Shown: positions 34,273 to 42,722 of the stretch, piece after piece
Layout of the letters: each line of letters begins with the position of its first letter
How positions within the stretch are numbered: the first letter of the stretch is position 1
DNA from: Dietzia lutea
GTDB lineage: Bacteria; Actinomycetota; Actinomycetes; Mycobacteriales; Mycobacteriaceae
DNA: 64,000 nt
Assembly (NCBI RefSeq): GCF_003096075.1
Contig: NZ_CP015449.1
Coordinates: forward strand, 3,589,001-3,653,000
Direction of reading: 5' to 3'
Position numbers and translations under genes: made by a program
The notes under the pieces: generated by a model
What the model saw: the letters and a program-made list of their open reading frames with translations, nothing else
What the model was told of the DNA's origin: nothing
The model's database searches: none

Positions 34273-34839
34273 ATGCGCAACGCCGACGACCCGATCACCT
34301 GGAACCCTCAGCGGATCGCGGTGGCCGGTGTGTCCGGATCGGGAAAGACCACCCTGTGCGATCACCTCGCAGGCGTGCGCACGTGTGCGCGGGTCGAGAT
34401 GGACAGCCTGTTCCACGGCCCCGGGTGGACACCGCGCGAGTCGTTCCTCGACGACGTCCGCGAGTTCGTGGCCGGGCCGCGATGGGTCATCGAGTTGCAA
34501 TACCGCCAGGCGCGGCCCCTGGTCGTCTCGCGCGCGGACACCCTCCTGTGGCTGGACTATCCCGCCCGCGTGCATATGACCCGGTTGGTCCGCCGCACCG
34601 TGCGCAGGCGACTGCGGCGGGAGGAGCTGTGGAACGGGAACACCGAGCCCCCGCTGCACACGGTCTTCACCGACAGCGACCACATCCTGCGGTGGGGATG
34701 GCGGACGCGGCACAAGCTCAAGCCGGTGGTGCCGACGCTGGAGGCTCGGTTCCCGGATCTCACCGTCGTCAGATTGACCAGCCCTCGGCAGTCCGATCGA
34801 TGGGTCGAGGCCCTGGCCGAACTCCCTCTTGACGATTAG
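34273..34839 (+). CDS. P-loop nucleotide kinase-like protein
   Basis: A 188-residue P-loop NTPase of the adenylate-kinase-like / topology-modulation (FlaR) type. Walker A is GVSGSGKTT near residue 20, followed by VEMDSLFHGPGWTPRESFLDDV, in which the Asp and aromatic residues replace a normal kinase substrate site; an LWLDYPARVHMTRLVRRTVRRRL lid-like Arg-rich stretch follows. ATG 34273 has GAGGAGAG upstream. Small-molecule phosphorylation is likely but the substrate is unknown. Confidence 0.8.
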   Translation: MRNADDPITWNPQRIAVAGVSGSGKTTLCDHLAGVRTCARVEMDSLFHGPGWTPRESFLDDVREFVAGPRWVIELQYRQARPLVVSRADTLLWLDYPARVHMTRLVRRTVRRRLRREELWNGNTEPPLHTVFTDSDHILRWGWRTRHKLKPVVPTLEARFPDLTVVRLTSPRQSDRWVEALAELPLDD

Positions 34840-34939
34840 TAGTCCTCCGGATGCACCTCCGCGACGCTTCTCTGAAGAATGGTGTTCCCACCGAGCTCCC
34901 GAGCAACCGATAGTTGCCGTTTCGTCAGGCTCCCTGGCC

Positions 34940-34963
34940 GGCCCGGGGACTGTGTCCCTGGCC
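34940..34963 (-). terminator. Stem-loop after cobM
   Basis: CCGGGGAC and GTCCCTGG form an 8-bp stem (one G-U pair) around TGT, about 15 bases beyond the cobM stop on the minus strand. No T-run follows. It sits between two convergent genes and could end either transcript. Confidence 0.45.
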
Positions 34964-34978
34964 CGCCACCTTGTCCGA

Positions 34979-35743
34979 TCAGTTCAGGCCCCGGCGCTTC
35001 GCCTCCCGCTCCGGACTCGATGCGTACAACCACGACTCAGCCTCCCCCGGCCGTACCAGCGCTCGGCCCACCAGAATGACCGCCGCCTGGCGCAGGCCGG
35101 CCGCCTCCACCGCGTCCGCGATGTCGGCGAGCGTTCCGCGTAACTCGACGCGGTGTGGGCGACTCGCGTTGGCCACCACCGCCACCGGGCAGTCGGCGCC
35201 ATGCGTGGGCACCAGCCGCTCGGCGAGCTCGCGGGTCCGGGTGATCGCCAGGTGCAGGACCAGCGTCGCCCCCGTGGCGGCGAAGTTCTCCAGCGCCTCC
35301 GCCGACGGCATCGCGGTCGAGCGCGCCTGCGTCCGGGTGAGCACGACCGACTGCACCACGTCGGGAACCGTCAGCTCCACCCCCAGCTCAGCGGCGGCTG
35401 CCGCGTAGGCCGGAACTCCGGGAACCACGTCCCATTGCACGCCGGCTGCGTCGAGTCGGCGGGTCTGCTCGGCCAGCGCCGAGTACAGCGACGGGTCCCC
35501 CGAGCACAGCCGCACCACCTCGAGCCCGTCCGCGTGGGCGGCCACGATCTCGGCGATGATGCCGTCCAGGTCCAGGTGCTGGGTGTCGACCAACCGGGCA
35601 GCGGGTCTGCAGTGCGCGAGCACGCCGTCGTCGAGGTACGTCCCCGCATACAGGCACACGTCGGCTTCGGCCAGCAACGCCGCCGCACGCAAGGTCAGCA
35701 GGTCGGCGGCGCCGGGGCCGGCCCCCACAAAGTGAACCGTCAC
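34979..35743 (-). CDS. cobM: Precorrin-4 C11-methyltransferase
   Basis: A 254-residue SAM methyltransferase that methylates precorrin-4 at C11 to give precorrin-5. Family features are VHFVGAGPGAADLLTLRAAALL at the start, VVRLCSGDPSLYSALAEQTR near residue 85, and VVPGVPAYAAAAAELGVELTVP. GTG 35743 overlaps the cobL stop (GTGA); the frame is open further upstream but overlaps cobL. cobL and cobM form a two-gene minus-strand unit without a visible riboswitch. Confidence 0.92.
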   Translation of the reverse strand: MTVHFVGAGPGAADLLTLRAAALLAEADVCLYAGTYLDDGVLAHCRPAARLVDTQHLDLDGIIAEIVAAHADGLEVVRLCSGDPSLYSALAEQTRRLDAAGVQWDVVPGVPAYAAAAAELGVELTVPDVVQSVVLTRTQARSTAMPSAEALENFAATGATLVLHLAITRTRELAERLVPTHGADCPVAVVANASRPHRVELRGTLADIADAVEAAGLRQAAVILVGRALVRPGEAESWLYASSPEREAKRRGLN

Positions 35744-36984
35744 GAGCTCTCCCCTATCTCCAACGACACATCTCCACCGGCGAACTGCTTCACGGCCGCC
35801 CACTGCACCACCGCGCGGGCCGGGGTCCAGCCGGTGAACCGGCCGATCGAATCGGCGAGTTCCACGTGGAACCTGGTCAGCTCCCCGCCGAACTCGGCGC
35901 GGGCATCGATCACCACGCGTTCGGTCTCCAACGTCACCGCGTGCGCGACCAGCCGGCCGCCCGGGACCAGCGCATCCCAGCACTCTCGCAGCAGGCCAGG
36001 GGCGGTGCCGCCCCCGCCGATGAACACCGCGTCGGGCCGCGGAAGCCCATCCAGTGCCTCCGGCGCGCGGCCATGGACGACCTCCAGCGCGGGCACCCCG
36101 AGCGCCGCCGCGTTGCGTGCGATCCGCGCCGCCCGCTCGGAATCAGCCTCCACGGCGATCGTCCGGCACGACGGGTGCGCGCGCATCCACTCGATGCCCA
36201 CCGACCCGGCACCGGCGCCCACGTCCCACAGCAGGTCCCCGGCCGCGGGAGCGAGCCGGGACAGGGCCGACGCACGCAGGTCACGGCGGGTGAGCTGGCC
36301 GTCGCTCTCGAACGCGTCGTCGGGCAGCCCGGCCGCTAGGCCGAGCGGGCGGGCGGACGCATCGGCCACGCACTCGACCGCGAGCACGTGCAGCGCGGGC
36401 GCCTCGCGATCGGCGGCCCAGTCGCACGCCGGGCAGCTGAACCGGGCCTCGGCCGGGGCGCCGAGATCGCCGAGCACGGTCATCGCGCTCCCCCCGAAAC
36501 CGGCGCCCCGCAGAGTCGCGGCGACCTCCGCCGGCGTGTGCCGGTCGGCCGAGAGTACGAGCAGCCGCCGCCCCGGGGACAGCTCGCGGACCAGTCCGCG
36601 GTGGTCGCGCAGGACGGCCACGGACTCAGCCGGCCAGCGCATCCGCGCCCGCGCCAGCGCGACCGAGGACGCCGCCGGAAGCACCTCGACGCCGTCCGCG
36701 CCGAGCAGTTCGATGAGCGTCGTCCCGATCCCGGCGACGAGCGGATCACCCGAGGCCAGGGCCACTATCGCTCGGCCGTCGAAGCGTCCAAGAAGCTCCG
36801 GCAGCCCGTCCCGCAGGGGCCGCGGCCACGGCACCCGCTCGGCCGTCACGCCGCCCGGGATCATCGCCAGGTGACGCTCCCCGCCGAGTAGCACGTCAGC
36901 CTTGAGGACCGCGCGTCGGCGGGCCTCGTCGAGACCCTGCCACCCGTCGCCGCCGACGCCGACGACCACCACCCGTGCGTTCAT
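35740..36984 (-). CDS. cobL: Precorrin-6Y C5,15-methyltransferase (decarboxylating)
   Basis: A 414-residue bifunctional enzyme of CbiE-CbiT type. Residues 1-205 are the CbiE-like tetrapyrrole methylase (VVVVGVGGDGWQGLDEARRR, IVALASGDPLVAGIGTTL). Residues 225-400 are the CbiT-like Rossmann methyltransferase (LLWDVGAGAGSVGIEWMR, FIGGGGTAPGLLRECWDAL). A CPACD motif between the two (around residue 190) is an unassigned feature. It methylates C5 and C15 and decarboxylates the C12 side chain, giving precorrin-8X. ATG 36984 matches the family start. Confidence 0.93.
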   Translation of the reverse strand: MNARVVVVGVGGDGWQGLDEARRRAVLKADVLLGGERHLAMIPGGVTAERVPWPRPLRDGLPELLGRFDGRAIVALASGDPLVAGIGTTLIELLGADGVEVLPAASSVALARARMRWPAESVAVLRDHRGLVRELSPGRRLLVLSADRHTPAEVAATLRGAGFGGSAMTVLGDLGAPAEARFSCPACDWAADREAPALHVLAVECVADASARPLGLAAGLPDDAFESDGQLTRRDLRASALSRLAPAAGDLLWDVGAGAGSVGIEWMRAHPSCRTIAVEADSERAARIARNAAALGVPALEVVHGRAPEALDGLPRPDAVFIGGGGTAPGLLRECWDALVPGGRLVAHAVTLETERVVIDARAEFGGELTRFHVELADSIGRFTGWTPARAVVQWAAVKQFAGGDVSLEIGESS

Positions 36985-37074
36985 GACGCGGAACCATACA
37001 GCGCGGCCCGGCCTCCTCACGCGACCGGCGGCTCGGCTAGCCTGAAGCACCACAACCGAACATGACCCACAGCA

Positions 37075-37240
37075 CGAGGTGCCCCACGATCGCGAGAGCG
37101 GGCGGAGGGGAGAATCAGGGAAGCCGGTGAGAATCCGGCACAGGGCCCGCTACGGTGACCAGGCCTCTTCACGACACCGCGCCAGCGCGCAACGTCGGAA
37201 GACGAGCCTGGAAGTCCGGAGACCGGCCTCGCGCTGACCA
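37075..37240 (+). ncRNA. Cobalamin riboswitch ahead of the chelatase-cobO-cobB unit
   Basis: The leader has GGGAAGCCGGTGAGAATCCG, then GGCCCGCTACGGTGA, then AGACGAGCCTGGAAGTCCGG and GAGACCGGCC, in the order expected for a cobalamin aptamer. It ends about 28 bases before the ATG and should control three coupled genes. Confidence 0.87.
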
Positions 37241-37267
37241 GCCTGGCAGACGAGAGCGGGAGCCCCC

Positions 37268-39553
37268 ATGCCATTGCACTACCCCTTCAGCGCTGTCGTC
37301 GGATCCGACGACATGGCGCTGGCCCTCACCCTCACAGCGGTGTCGCCGCAGGTCGGCGGCGTGCTCATCCGCGGCGAGAAGGGCACGGCCAAGTCCACCA
37401 TGGTCCGCGCCCTCGCCGGAGTCCTCCCGGAGATCGAGGTGGTCACCGGCGACCGCTTCTCCTCCGCGCCCGACGACCGCGGCGCCGAGACTCCCGACGG
37501 CCGCATCCCCACCGACGCGCCCACCGAGCGGCGGCCGGTCCGCCTGGTCGAACTGCCCGTCGGGGTGTCCGAGGACCGGATCACCGGATCGCTGCACCTG
37601 GAGAGCGCGCTGTCCGAGGGCGTCACCGTGTTCCAGCCCGGCCTGCTCGCCCGCGCCCACCGCGGGATCCTCTACGTGGACGAGGTCAACCTGCTCCACG
37701 ACCATGTGGTGGACCAGCTCCTCGACGCCGCCGCGATGGGCCGGGTCACCGTCGAGCGCGACGGCCTGTCGGTCGAGCACGCCGCCCGGTTCGTGCTGGT
37801 CGGCACCATGAATCCCGAGGAGGGCGAGCTCCGCCCGCAGCTGCTGGACCGCTTCGGCCTCACCGTGGAGGTGGCCGCGCCGCGTGACCCCGGGTTACGC
37901 GCCGAGGTGGTGCGCCGCCGCATCGCGTTCGAGGCCGACCCCGCCGGGTTCGCCGCCGCCTACGCCGACGACGAGCGCGCGCTCCGCGAGCGGATCGCCA
38001 CCGCCCGCCGCGTGCTGGACCGGGTCGAGCTCACCGAGTGGGCGTTGGCCACCATCGCGCGGGTCTGCGCGGGCTTCGACGTGGACGGCATGCGCGCCGA
38101 CATCGTCACCGCCCGTGCGGCCGCCGCCCACGCCGCGTGGCACGGCCGCACGGGCATCGGCCGCGAGGACATCCGGGTCGCCGCGCGCATGGCGCTGCCC
38201 CACCGCCGCCGCCGCGCGCCGTTCGACGCGCCGGGCCTCGACGAGGAGCTGCTGGACCGGCTGTTGGGCGACGACGACGAGCCCGATCCCGACCCCCGCG
38301 ACGAGGAGCCGCAGGCCGAGAACGCCGAACCGTCCGAATCCGCCGACGACTCGAGCAGCACGGACACCCCGTCCACCGACCAGGCCCCGGCCGGGGCGTC
38401 GGCCGAGCACGCCGAGCACGAGACGGTCCCCGAGCCCGGGCAGGACTCGGACGGCCCCGCCGCCCCCGACTCCGAGACCTCGCCCGGCGGGCCCGGCAGC
38501 GACGCGACCATCGCCGACGGTGGCGAGGACGCACAGCACGACAGCCCGGCTGGCACCGAAGACGCCCCAGCAACCAGCGCCGACTCCGACTCGACCGCCG
38601 GTCCCGCCGCCTCGCAGCCCGGCACCGTGGCCTCCGCGTCGGAGCCGTACCGCACGCGGCTGTTCAGCGTCGCCGGCAGCGGCGAGGGTGCGACGGGTCG
38701 TCGGTCGCGGGCCCGCACGAGCAGTGGTCGGCGGGTCGGGGCCGGCGAGTTCACCGGCTCGGACCTGCACCTTCCCGCCACCATCCGTTCGGCCGCGCCG
38801 CACCAGGCCGCCCGCGGCCGCGTGGCCGGCCACGACGGTGCTGAACACACTCGCCTCCTACTCGCCCCCGAGGACCTGCGCTCGGCCGTGCGCGAGGGCC
38901 GCGAGTCCAACCTCGTCCTCTTCTGCGTGGACGCCTCGGGGTCCATGGCCGCCCGCACCCGCATGGAACAGGTCAAGACCGCGATCCTGTCCCTCCTGTT
39001 GGACGCCTACCGTCGCCGCGACAAGGTCGGCCTGGTGACCTTCCGCGGGTTCGGCGCGCAGGTCGCCCTCCCGCCCACCTCCTCGGTCGACGTCGCGGCC
39101 ACCCGCCTGGCCGACCTCCCGGCGGGCGGCCGGACCCCACTGGCGGAGGGACTGCTCACCACCGCCGAGGTCCTGCGCATCGAGAGCATCCGCGATCGGC
39201 GGCGGCGACCTCTCGTCGTCGTCGTCACCGACGGCCGCGCCACCCACGGCCCGCACGCCCTCGCCCGGTCCCGCGCCGCGGCGGCCGGGCTGGCCTCCCT
39301 CGGCGTGGCGTCCGTGGTGGTGGACTGCGAGACCGGCCGGTTCCGCATGGGCCTGGCGGCCGAACTCGCCGCGCACCTCGGCGCCGAGCACGTCCCGCTG
39401 GGCGAGGTCACCGCCGACAGCCTCACCCGCACGGTCGATGTCCACACCGACCGCGCGCGCACCGCGTCGCGCTCGGAGGGCGCCGTCGCCCCCGCGCCAC
39501 GCCCCGACCGGGCCGCCGCACCGACCCCCACGACGCGAAACGAGGTCGCCTGA
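37268..39553 (+). CDS. Cobaltochelatase ATPase subunit (ChlI-ChlD fusion type)
   Basis: A 761-residue AAA+/VWA protein. Residues 1-320 are a ChlI/BchI-type AAA+ module: Walker A RGEKGTAKST near residue 40, Walker B GILYVDEVNLL near 140, and the sensor region NPEEGELRPQLLDRFGL. Residues 335-480 are an acidic, Pro/Ser/Thr-rich linker. The C-terminal VWA domain has the MIDAS motif DASGSM near residue 556 and later TDGRATHG. Such fusions partner CobN in actinobacteria in place of CobS/CobT. The riboswitch and the following cobO argue for cobalt and not magnesium. The stop overlaps the cobO ATG by one base. Confidence 0.88.
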   Translation: MPLHYPFSAVVGSDDMALALTLTAVSPQVGGVLIRGEKGTAKSTMVRALAGVLPEIEVVTGDRFSSAPDDRGAETPDGRIPTDAPTERRPVRLVELPVGVSEDRITGSLHLESALSEGVTVFQPGLLARAHRGILYVDEVNLLHDHVVDQLLDAAAMGRVTVERDGLSVEHAARFVLVGTMNPEEGELRPQLLDRFGLTVEVAAPRDPGLRAEVVRRRIAFEADPAGFAAAYADDERALRERIATARRVLDRVELTEWALATIARVCAGFDVDGMRADIVTARAAAAHAAWHGRTGIGREDIRVAARMALPHRRRRAPFDAPGLDEELLDRLLGDDDEPDPDPRDEEPQAENAEPSESADDSSSTDTPSTDQAPAGASAEHAEHETVPEPGQDSDGPAAPDSETSPGGPGSDATIADGGEDAQHDSPAGTEDAPATSADSDSTAGPAASQPGTVASASEPYRTRLFSVAGSGEGATGRRSRARTSSGRRVGAGEFTGSDLHLPATIRSAAPHQAARGRVAGHDGAEHTRLLLAPEDLRSAVREGRESNLVLFCVDASGSMAARTRMEQVKTAILSLLLDAYRRRDKVGLVTFRGFGAQVALPPTSSVDVAATRLADLPAGGRTPLAEGLLTTAEVLRIESIRDRRRRPLVVVVTDGRATHGPHALARSRAAAAGLASLGVASVVVDCETGRFRMGLAAELAAHLGAEHVPLGEVTADSLTRTVDVHTDRARTASRSEGAVAPAPRPDRAAAPTPTTRNEVA

Positions 39554-40167
39554 TGCCCCAGGGACAGCCCACCACCGTCCCCGACGACGGCCTGAGCACC
39601 CGCCAGCGCCGCAACCGGCCGCTCGTCATGGTCCACACCGGGCCCGGCAAGGGGAAGTCCACCGCCGCGTTCGGCCTGGCCATGCGGGCGTGGAACCAGG
39701 GCTGGGACATCGGCGTGTTCCAGTTCGTGAAATCCGCCAAGTGGCGCATCGGCGAGCAGACCGTCATGGAACGCCTCGCCCGTCTCCACGACGAGACCGG
39801 TGAGGGCGGGCCGGTGGAGTGGCACAAGATGGGCTCGGGGTGGTCGTGGTCGCGCAAGGGCGGCACCGAGGACGACCACGCCGCCGACGCCGCCGAGGGC
39901 TGGGCCGAGATCAAGCGCCGCCTCGCCGCCGAGCGGCACGACCTCTACCTGCTCGACGAGTTCACCTATCCCATGAAGTGGGGCTGGGTGGACGTCGACG
40001 ACGTGGTGGAGACGCTGGCCGGGCGGCCCGGGCGGCAGCACGTGGTGATCACCGGCCGCGACGCCGACCCGCGGCTGCTCGAGGTGGCCGACCTCGTCAC
40101 CGAGATGACCAAGGTCAAACACCCCATGGACGCCGGGCAGAAGGGGCAGCGGGGGATCGAGTGGTGA
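39553..40167 (+). CDS. cobO: Cob(I)yrinic acid a,c-diamide adenosyltransferase
   Basis: A 204-residue CobA/CobO-type (CobO/BtuR) ATP:corrinoid adenosyltransferase that attaches the 5'-deoxyadenosyl ligand to cobalt. The P-loop is HTGPGKGKST near residue 30, followed by FGLAMRAWNQGWDIGVFQF, VKSAKWRIGEQ and the LLDEFTYPMKWGWV motif near residue 140. It overlaps both neighbours (TGATG with the chelatase gene, GTGA with cobB). Confidence 0.94.
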   Translation: MPQGQPTTVPDDGLSTRQRRNRPLVMVHTGPGKGKSTAAFGLAMRAWNQGWDIGVFQFVKSAKWRIGEQTVMERLARLHDETGEGGPVEWHKMGSGWSWSRKGGTEDDHAADAAEGWAEIKRRLAAERHDLYLLDEFTYPMKWGWVDVDDVVETLAGRPGRQHVVITGRDADPRLLEVADLVTEMTKVKHPMDAGQKGQRGIEW

Positions 40168-41753
40168 GCTCCGCGGCGGCCGGGGTCGGCTGGACCGCGG
40201 CGGGCTCGTCGGCGGCTGGCTCGTCCGAGGCGACCGGCGTCCGCACCGAGTTGCCGCGCCTGGTGGTGGCCGCGCCGGCGTCGGGGCACGGCAAGACCAC
40301 CGTCGCCACCGGCCTCATGGCCGCGCTGCGCCGCACCGGTCTCGCGGTCTCCGGCCACAAGGTCGGCCCCGACTACATCGACCCCGGCTACCACGCCCTC
40401 GCCACCGGCCGGCCCGGCCGCAACCTCGACCCGCACCTGGTGGGCGAGGAGCTCGTGGTCCCGCTGCTGCTGCACGGGGCGGGGCCCGCCGACATCGCGG
40501 TGATCGAGGGCGTCATGGGCCTGTACGACGGCCACATCGGCCGCGACGGATTCGCCTCCACCGCCCACGTCGCCCGCCTCACCGACTCCCCCGTCGTGCT
40601 GGTCGTCGACATCTCGCACACCTCGCGCACCATCGCCGCCACGGTGCTCGGCATGGCCACGTACGACCCGGCCGTGCGGATCGCCGGAGTCGTGCTCAAC
40701 AAGGCCGGGTCCGTGCGCCACTCCGACGAGGTCCGCCGCGCCCTCGCCCCGCTCGGCATCCCGGTGCTGGGCGTCCTCCAACGCGACGACGACGTCACCG
40801 CCCCCTCCCGCCACCTCGGCCTGGTCCCCGCCGCTGAACGCCCCGAGGCCGCGCGCTCTCTCGACCACCTGGCCGGGAAGGTCGCCGCGTCGATCGACCT
40901 CGCGGCCGTCGTGCGCATCGCGCGGTCCGCACCTGCGCTGCCGGGTCCGGCGTGGTCGGCGCGGGAGGCGGTGGTGGGGGGCGGGCGCGGATCCGGCGAC
41001 GACGACGAGGGCCGCCCGCTCATCGCCGTGGCCGGCGGCCGGGCCTTCACGTTCCGCTACGCCGAGACGGTCGAACTGCTTGAGGCCGCCGGCTGCTCGG
41101 TCGCGCCATTCGACCCGCTCGCCGACGAGGCCCTGCCCGAGGGGACCGCGGGGATCTACCTCGGTGGCGGTTTCCCCGAGGTGCACGCGGCCGACCTCGC
41201 CGCGAACGAGCCCATGCTGCGAGAGCTCCGCGCGGCGACGACCGCGGGCGTACCAACCGTGGCCGAGTGCGCGGGCCTGCTGTATCTCTGCCGAAGCCTC
41301 GACGGCGCGCCGATGGTGGGAGCGATCGACGCCGACGCCGCCATGGCCCCGCGGCTCACGCTGGCCTACCGGCGCTCGACGGCCGTCGCCGACAGCGTCC
41401 TCGCCACCGCCGGCACCGAGGTCACCGGGCACGAGTTCCACCGAACGGCGGTGACACCGCCGGCGGGTGCGGATGGCGCGGACTACGCGGCTGGGTCTGG
41501 CACGGCTCCCGCGTGGACGAGCAGCGCCGGGCCGGAGGGATTCGTCACCGGCTCGGTCCACGCCTCGTACCTCCACACGCACTGGGCGGGGCATCCTGCG
41601 CTGGCGGTCCGGTTCGCGGAGCGGGTCAGGCGGCATGCACGGGGCGGCCGCCCACCGGTACCGGGCGCAGATGGCTCCTTCGACTATCGAGAGAACCTAG
41701 CTACGCATCACGCGTCCATCTGCGGCGTATGGGTGAATGGATCCGTGGGGTAA
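40164..41753 (+). CDS. cobB: Cobyrinic acid a,c-diamide synthase
   Basis: A 529-residue ATP- and glutamine-dependent amidotransferase that amidates the a and c side chains of (hydrogeno)byrinic acid. Residues 30-280 are the synthetase half (APASGHGKTTVATGLMAAL, KVGPDYIDPGYH, VEGVMGLYDG-like VIEGVMGLYDGHIG). Residues 290-500 are the class I glutaminase half, with the nucleophile in TVAECAGLLYL and the catalytic histidine region SVHASYLHTH. The GTG at 40164 overlaps the cobO stop; GTG 40161 is equally possible. The last 25 residues extend beyond the usual end and run 46 bases into a convergent gene. Confidence 0.92.
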   Translation: MSSAAAGVGWTAAGSSAAGSSEATGVRTELPRLVVAAPASGHGKTTVATGLMAALRRTGLAVSGHKVGPDYIDPGYHALATGRPGRNLDPHLVGEELVVPLLLHGAGPADIAVIEGVMGLYDGHIGRDGFASTAHVARLTDSPVVLVVDISHTSRTIAATVLGMATYDPAVRIAGVVLNKAGSVRHSDEVRRALAPLGIPVLGVLQRDDDVTAPSRHLGLVPAAERPEAARSLDHLAGKVAASIDLAAVVRIARSAPALPGPAWSAREAVVGGGRGSGDDDEGRPLIAVAGGRAFTFRYAETVELLEAAGCSVAPFDPLADEALPEGTAGIYLGGGFPEVHAADLAANEPMLRELRAATTAGVPTVAECAGLLYLCRSLDGAPMVGAIDADAAMAPRLTLAYRRSTAVADSVLATAGTEVTGHEFHRTAVTPPAGADGADYAAGSGTAPAWTSSAGPEGFVTGSVHASYLHTHWAGHPALAVRFAERVRRHARGGRPPVPGADGSFDYRENLATHHASICGVWVNGSVG

Positions 41754-42106
41754 ATGTCAGCATCGAACCCATTCCTCACTTCGAGGTCCGGCCTTTCGTC
41801 CTGCAATCTGCGCATCAAGGCAACTCCTCGGGAATGCCACTCGGAGCTATCAAACCCCTCTGTCCAGACGGGGATCAGCATCCCTCCCACTCTGTTGCGG
41901 CCGAGGAAGTTCGCATGCCAGTCCCCCACCCAGAGCTTGAAGTCTCCGAACAGGTCGTCCGAGAGACCAAGACTTTTGGTATCCACGAGACCAGCGAATC
42001 CTTGGAAGGGGTTGTCCCCCGTTGTGTCCCCCAGATGAAATCCGGAACACCTCGGTGTGGACTGACATAAACGACGCGCTTCATCCAGTACATCACTCCC
42101 TCTCAA
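41708..42106 (-). CDS. Hypothetical protein with atypical base composition
   Basis: A 132-codon frame from TTG 42106 (the only in-frame start) ending inside the cobB 3' end. The product is acidic and Trp/Phe-rich (FGDFKLWVGDWHANFLG, GGMLIPVWTEGFDSSEWHS) with no recognised domain; the size and composition recall immunity-type proteins, but this is only an impression. Codons rare elsewhere in the window (AGA, TTA, GTA, AGT) are frequent and GC is visibly lower, which points to transfer. A different frame with ATG 42096 has a better ribosome-binding site but a less protein-like product. The gene may be truncated at its 5' end. Confidence 0.45.
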   Translation of the reverse strand: MRGSDVLDEARRLCQSTPRCSGFHLGDTTGDNPFQGFAGLVDTKSLGLSDDLFGDFKLWVGDWHANFLGRNRVGGMLIPVWTEGFDSSEWHSRGVALMRRLQDERPDLEVRNGFDADIYPTDPFTHTPQMDA

Positions 42107-42267
42107 ATATCGTCCGATGCGAATGTGCAGTGCAGGTACGGGAACCCTAGTGTCCTCGCCTGACCATTGGCCGCACTTCTGCTTGCAGGCTGTGAGACGG
42201 CGCCACCGAGCGTAGCGTCAGCGCGTATCGGGCAGAGTGCATCGCCATCGGCACGAACGGAGACACA

Positions 42268-42639
42268 ATGGCCACCCGCGACGTCGTCACCGCCTACTAC
42301 GAGGCCTACAACAGCGAGGACCCGCACCAGCTGGCTGCCGTGCTGCACGAGGACGTGGTCCTACATTCCGCCGCCGGCACGCAGCACGGGCTGTCCGCCT
42401 ACCTCGACACCTACCGCGCCATGACCAGCACGTTCGTCGACCGCATGACGCCCGAGGAGATCGAGGTCGACGGCGACACGGCCACCGCCACCATCGTGAA
42501 CACGCTCACCGCACGCGCCGACGTGAAGGACTTCATGGGGATGTCGCTCGACGAGGGGCAGGCCATGACGCTGAACCTGAGGGGCCGGTACACCGTGGAC
42601 GGCGACCGGATCCGGGAGATCAACCTCGAGCTGCTCTAG
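42268..42639 (+). CDS. SnoaL-like (NTF2-fold) protein
   Basis: A 123-residue single-domain protein of the SnoaL/NTF2-like superfamily: AYYEAYNSEDPHQLAAVLHEDVVLHS is the typical first helix pair, followed by alternating beta strands with TATIVNTLTAR and MTLNLRGRYTVDGDRI. Members act as small enzymes or ligand-binding proteins; nothing specific can be said here. ATG 42268 follows GGAGACACA. A very stable hairpin lies just after the gene. Confidence 0.8.
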   Translation: MATRDVVTAYYEAYNSEDPHQLAAVLHEDVVLHSAAGTQHGLSAYLDTYRAMTSTFVDRMTPEEIEVDGDTATATIVNTLTARADVKDFMGMSLDEGQAMTLNLRGRYTVDGDRIREINLELL

Positions 42640-42664
42640 CCGCGGGCGGCCGGGCGGTCGACTT

Positions 42665-42714
42665 TGGTGTAGCTACTGCGATGAATCGGCCAGATTCTCG
42701 CAGTAGCTACACCA
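42665..42714. terminator. Long perfect hairpin, likely bidirectional terminator
   Basis: TGGTGTAGCTACTGCGA (42665-42681) and its exact complement (42698-42714) form a 17-bp stem. Inside, GAATC and GATTC add 5 bp beyond a single bulged T, leaving a 5-base loop. It lies between convergent genes (SnoaL-like and cobK), nine bases from the cobK stop. It is unusually long and AT-richer than its surroundings, so a mobile repeat is possible. Confidence 0.7.
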
Positions 42715-42722
42715 CAGTTCGT

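Noticed and set aside
34836-35033. Minus-strand 65-codon frame ending in LQRSVAEVHPEDY beyond the cobM stop.
   Set aside because: It overlaps the cobM 3' end in another frame and has no ribosome-binding site; the similarity to any family is only an impression.
41875-42096. Alternative 73-codon frame with ATG 42096 behind a GAGAGGGAG ribosome-binding site.
   Set aside because: Its product (MYWMKRVVYVSPHRG..., then Ser/Thr-rich) is less protein-like than the 132-codon frame it overlaps; kept only as a caveat in that entry.
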